Assembly (NCBI GenBank): GCA_913048435.1
Contig: CAJWWC010000013.1
Coordinates: 1 to 34,114, forward strand
DNA from: an uncultured Flavobacteriales bacterium
Lineage (GTDB): Bacteria > Bacteroidota > Bacteroidia > Flavobacteriales > UBA7312
Reading direction: 5' to 3'
DNA: 34,114 nucleotides
The notes beneath the pieces were generated by a model, which was given only the letters and a program-made list of their open reading frames with translations, was not told where the DNA came from and made no database searches. Positions 31,846-34,114 of this stretch are shown here, in pieces. The first letter of the stretch is position 1, and each line of letters begins with the position of its first letter. Made by a program: the position numbers and the translations under genes.

Positions 31846-32736
31846 ATGAAACATATTGGTGTTATTGGTGCAGGAACAATGGGAAATGGTATTGCACATA
31901 TATTTGCTCAAAGTGGATATAACGTTCGCTTGATAGATTTGTCAGAGATTGCCTTAGAAAAAGCATTGGCTACTATTTCTAAAAATTTAGACAGAATGGT
32001 GGCTAAGGAAAAAATTTCAGAGATAGACAAAACTAATACCCTTAACAATATACACATCTTTACCGATATGTCTTCTGCTGTAAAAGGTTTGGATTTGGTG
32101 GTGGAAGCAGCTAACGAAAATATGGATATTAAACTTAAAATATTCTCTCAATTAGATGAGTTATGTGATGAGCACACCATTTTAGGTTCAAACACATCCT
32201 CAATTTCTATCACTAAAATTGCATCTGCAACACAACGTGCTGACAAGGTTATCGGTATACACTTTATGAATCCCGTGCCAGTGATGAAGTTGGTGGAGGT
32301 AATCCGTGGTTATGCCACATCTGATGAAGTGACAAATACCATAATGGAAGTTTCTAAATCCTTAAATAAAGTTCCCGTTGAAGTTAACGATTATCCTGGT
32401 TTTGTAGCTAATCGTATTTTGATGCCTATGATTAACGAAGCTATTAATACGCTGCACGAGGGTGTGGCTAAAGTAGAGGAAATTGATACCGTAATGATGT
32501 TAGGTATGGCACACCCCATGGGGCCATTGCATTTAGCTGATTTTATTGGTTTAGACGTTTGCTTGTCTATATTAGAAGTGATGTACGATGGCTTTGGTAA
32601 TCAAAAATATGCCCCATGTCCATTATTAGTCAATATGGTAACAGCGGGTAAATTAGGTGTCAAGTCTAGTGAAGGCTTTTACGATTATTCTGAAGGAACT
32701 AAAAACAAAAAGCTATCTGCTCAGTTTTCTAGATAA
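31846..32736 (+). CDS. 3-hydroxybutyryl-CoA (3-hydroxyacyl-CoA) dehydrogenase
   Basis: 296-residue cytoplasmic NAD-dependent enzyme interconverting 3-hydroxyacyl-CoA and 3-oxoacyl-CoA. The N-terminal Rossmann motif GVIGAGTMGNGIAHIFAQ, SNTSSISIT, the family signature HFMNPVPVMKLVEVI with its catalytic histidine, DYPGFVANRILMPMINEA and the C-terminal domain (MGLAxHPMGPLHLADFIGLD-like stretch, GKLGVKSSEGFYDY) are complete. Length matches the single-domain Hbd/PaaH/FadB2 group rather than the large FadB fusion. It may take part in short-chain fatty acid, butyrate-type or aromatic degradation; neighbours do not decide this. Convergent with the DUF4294 gene 2 nt away. Confidence 0.92.
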   Translation: MKHIGVIGAGTMGNGIAHIFAQSGYNVRLIDLSEIALEKALATISKNLDRMVAKEKISEIDKTNTLNNIHIFTDMSSAVKGLDLVVEAANENMDIKLKIFSQLDELCDEHTILGSNTSSISITKIASATQRADKVIGIHFMNPVPVMKLVEVIRGYATSDEVTNTIMEVSKSLNKVPVEVNDYPGFVANRILMPMINEAINTLHEGVAKVEEIDTVMMLGMAHPMGPLHLADFIGLDVCLSILEVMYDGFGNQKYAPCPLLVNMVTAGKLGVKSSEGFYDYSEGTKNKKLSAQFSR

Positions 32737-32738
32737 AA

Positions 32739-33314
32739 TCACTTAATTATTCCTTTTTTATTTGCATCTACAATAATATATTCTATCCATTTATCTTCTT
32801 CTACACTTTGGGGTTGATAGGGTGTTTTGAGGTTGTTGTCGTACAGTTTTGCCATTCCTTGCCAAAAGAAGGCATAGAAACCGCCCTTTAAATCCTTGAC
32901 TATTTGATAGGTACTGATATTGGTTTCTCTATAAATCAGTTTAGAAAGTATGCGTCCTTCCCAACGGGATAATTTTTTTAATTCTGGTGCTAAATCTTCT
33001 TTGATCCATTGTTCTGTGGCTTTGACATAGGCTTTGCGTTTTCTTTTTTTGGGAATAAGTTCTAATTGAGTTTGTATGCTGTCCAATTGTTGTGCAGCTA
33101 GTTTAGCATAAGGATAGACCTTGAGGGTTTTGTATTGAAGCCTTCTAAAATACCGTTCGTCTTCACGGTTTCTAAAATGTAAAATTTCAATTTCTTCAAT
33201 ATCAGCTAGTATGAGAGTGTCTTTATCTTTGTAATACATTTCCATTATCAGAAAAGTATCTTTTTGACTAAGAGCTAATAAAGGAAAAAAAAGAATAAAT
33301 ACTAACATTTTCAT
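32739..33314 (-). CDS. DUF4294 family exported protein
   Basis: 191-residue protein with a short signal peptide (MKMLVFILFFPLLALSQ) and a mainly helical, charged body. The DUF4294-type features are DTLILADIEEIEI, FRNREDERYFRRLQYKTLKVYPYAKLAAQQL and RWEGRILSKLIYRETNISTYQIVKDLKGGFYAFFWQGMAKLYDNNLK. The family is restricted mostly to Bacteroidota and has no known function. Two starts are possible, ATG 33314 and ATG 33308; a TATATTTG box at 33319-33326 almost touches the first, which slightly favours 33308. Monocistronic, 56 nt downstream of rimM on the same strand. Confidence 0.83.
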   Translation of the reverse strand: MKMLVFILFFPLLALSQKDTFLIMEMYYKDKDTLILADIEEIEILHFRNREDERYFRRLQYKTLKVYPYAKLAAQQLDSIQTQLELIPKKRKRKAYVKATEQWIKEDLAPELKKLSRWEGRILSKLIYRETNISTYQIVKDLKGGFYAFFWQGMAKLYDNNLKTPYQPQSVEEDKWIEYIIVDANKKGIIK

Positions 33315-33370
33315 TTTGCAAATATATAGTTATGAACTGTAGATGAATTATAATTATTGTTTGCTAAATT

Positions 33371-33886
33371 TTAAAGGTAAAGGTCAATTAAACCATCAGG
33401 GGTTTGCAGATGAATTTCTTTCTTTTTTTTATCGATGGATTCTATGTAGTTTTCTACATATGGAATTAGTAGTTCTGTATCCTTGAAATCGATGACCATT
33501 AAATCTTGAAGGTTATTTTCTTGAATAGCAATGACTTGACCAAGTTCACCGTGATTTTTATCAATAACTTGAAAATGTATTAATGTCTGTAGGGGTCTTT
33601 CATCTTCCTCCAGCAAATCTAGTGGTAAGTAAGTCAATTTTCCGATTAGTGAATTGGCACTATCTTCATTGTTTATATCTTCAAATTTGACTAGAGCGAT
33701 GTTATTATTTTTAAACCGAAGTGAGCTTATAAAAAAAGGAACCAAATTACCATTCAAATCAATGAATAAGTAATCTAGTTCCTTGTATTTTTCTGAGGCA
33801 TTTACATCAAGTTTGATATTGACTTCCCCCTTATAACCGTGTTTTTTACTGATTATTCCAAGAAAGAAACATTCTTTCTTTTTCAT
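33371..33886 (-). CDS. rimM: Ribosome maturation factor RimM
   Basis: 171-residue assembly factor for the head of the 30S subunit, acting around ribosomal protein S19 and 16S rRNA helices 31-33. Seen: FFLGIISKKHGYKGEVNIK at the N-terminus, VKFEDINNEDSANSLIGKLTYLP of the RimM N-domain, then the PRC-barrel-like half (FQVIDKNHGELGQVIAIQENNLQDLMVIDFKDTELLIPYVENYIESID) with the conserved LIPYV. It follows the partial rpsP gene by 7 nt; rpsP-rimM is a widely conserved operon pair, which supports both assignments. Confidence 0.93.
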   Translation of the reverse strand: MKKKECFFLGIISKKHGYKGEVNIKLDVNASEKYKELDYLFIDLNGNLVPFFISSLRFKNNNIALVKFEDINNEDSANSLIGKLTYLPLDLLEEDERPLQTLIHFQVIDKNHGELGQVIAIQENNLQDLMVIDFKDTELLIPYVENYIESIDKKKKEIHLQTPDGLIDLYL

Positions 33887-33893
33887 AATTAAT

Positions 33894-34114
33894 TTACTCA
33901 GCGGATTTTTCTTCTTTATCTACGGTCACAGGTGCTTCTTCAGTTGCAGATACTTCTTCAGCCGTAGTTGCTTCTTCAGCTGTAGGTGCTTCTTCAGCTG
34001 TAGGTGCTTCTTCAGCAGCAGGTGCTTCTTCAGCAGCAGGTGCTTCTTCAGCAGCAGGCGCTTCTTCAGCAGCAGGTGCTTCTTCAGCAGCAGGCGCTTC
34101 TTCATTAGCAGGTG
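33894..34114 (-). CDS. rpsP: 30S ribosomal protein S16, C-terminal tail only
   Basis: The frame ends in TAA at 33894-33896 and runs open to the window edge, so only the last 72 complete codons are seen. They encode a highly acidic, Ala/Pro-rich tail of repeated EEAPAA units ending in PVTVDKEEKSAE. The S16 core itself lies outside. Identification rests on position, directly upstream of rimM with 7 nt spacing, and on the known long Ala/Glu/Pro-rich C-terminal extensions of S16 in Bacteroidota. An unrelated low-complexity protein is the alternative. Confidence 0.75.
   Translation of the reverse strand, partial: PANEEAPAAEEAPAAEEAPAAEEAPAAEEAPAAEEAPTAEEAPTAEEATTAEEVSATEEAPVTVDKEEKSAE
33931..34114. 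repeat. 18-bp in-frame tandem repeat in the S16 tail
   Basis: Ten consecutive 18-nt units of the form GGTGCTTCTTCAGCAGCA (33931-34110) plus a 4-nt start of an eleventh at the edge. On the coding strand each unit encodes the hexapeptide EEAPAA or a variant (EEAPTA, EEATTA, EEVSAT). Units nearest the C-terminus are the most diverged, while those at about 34003-34092 are nearly identical, a pattern expected from slippage or unequal exchange. The array continues past the window. Confidence 0.95.

Noticed and set aside
33931-34114. Regular repeats considered as a CRISPR array
   Set aside because: Units are 18 bp, directly adjacent with no unique spacers, and in frame with an EEAPAA-coding tail.

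Overview
The window is an ordinary stretch of chromosome from an AT-rich member of the Bacteroidota, most likely the Flavobacteriia or a close marine relative. Evidence for this is a SusC-like TonB-dependent receptor with a carboxypeptidase-regulatory N-domain, BatA-type aerotolerance proteins, DUF4294 and DUF5916 proteins, an alpha/beta-fused 2-oxoacid dehydrogenase E1, bacillithiol BshA, a 6S RNA after zapA, ribosomal protein S16 with a long EEAPAA tail, promoters of the form TTTG-N19-TAnnTTTG, and almost no Shine-Dalgarno sequences. I see no tRNA, rRNA, insertion sequence, prophage, CRISPR array or attachment site. Genes are densely packed, often with 4-11 nt overlaps.

Left part (1-6.6 kb): a truncated TonB-dependent receptor (-), a thioredoxin-type ArsC (+), a secreted M23 peptidase (-), a small coiled-coil protein and ZapA (+) behind a textbook Bacteroidota promoter, a structured RNA that looks like 6S-Flavo RNA, then a nucleoside phosphorylase (-) divergent from a two-domain universal stress protein (+).

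Central part (6.6-16.5 kb): a secreted glycoside hydrolase family 3/beta-lactamase-fold fusion overlapping bshA; a convergent four-gene minus-strand run, transcribed as FeoB-associated Cys-rich peptide, LtaS-like membrane sulfatase, diacylglycerol/sphingoid kinase-like protein and eIF1/SUI1-like protein; the fused E1 gene; and a small secreted TonB-C-like protein. The LtaS-like plus lipid-kinase overlap is the most suggestive functional pairing here, because phosphatidyl head-group transfer yields a lipid that such a kinase could recycle.

Right part (16.5-34.1 kb): a conserved 467-residue protein I cannot assign, a PhnP-like metallohydrolase, an operon of BatA-like protein and a dihydroorotase homologue that has lost several metal ligands, an operon of DUF5916 outer-membrane protein and a LolD-type ATPase, sucC, accC, a polysaccharide-type operon (Gfo/Idh/MocA oxidoreductase, lipoprotein, polyprenyl sugar-phosphate transferase), pcm, a 3-hydroxyacyl-CoA dehydrogenase, a DUF4294 protein, and rimM behind the truncated rpsP.

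I found no convincing novel multi-gene system. The most useful leads are the LtaS-like/lipid kinase pair with an orphan FeoB-associated peptide, the metal-ligand-deficient dihydroorotase, the 6S RNA locus and the unassigned 467-residue protein.
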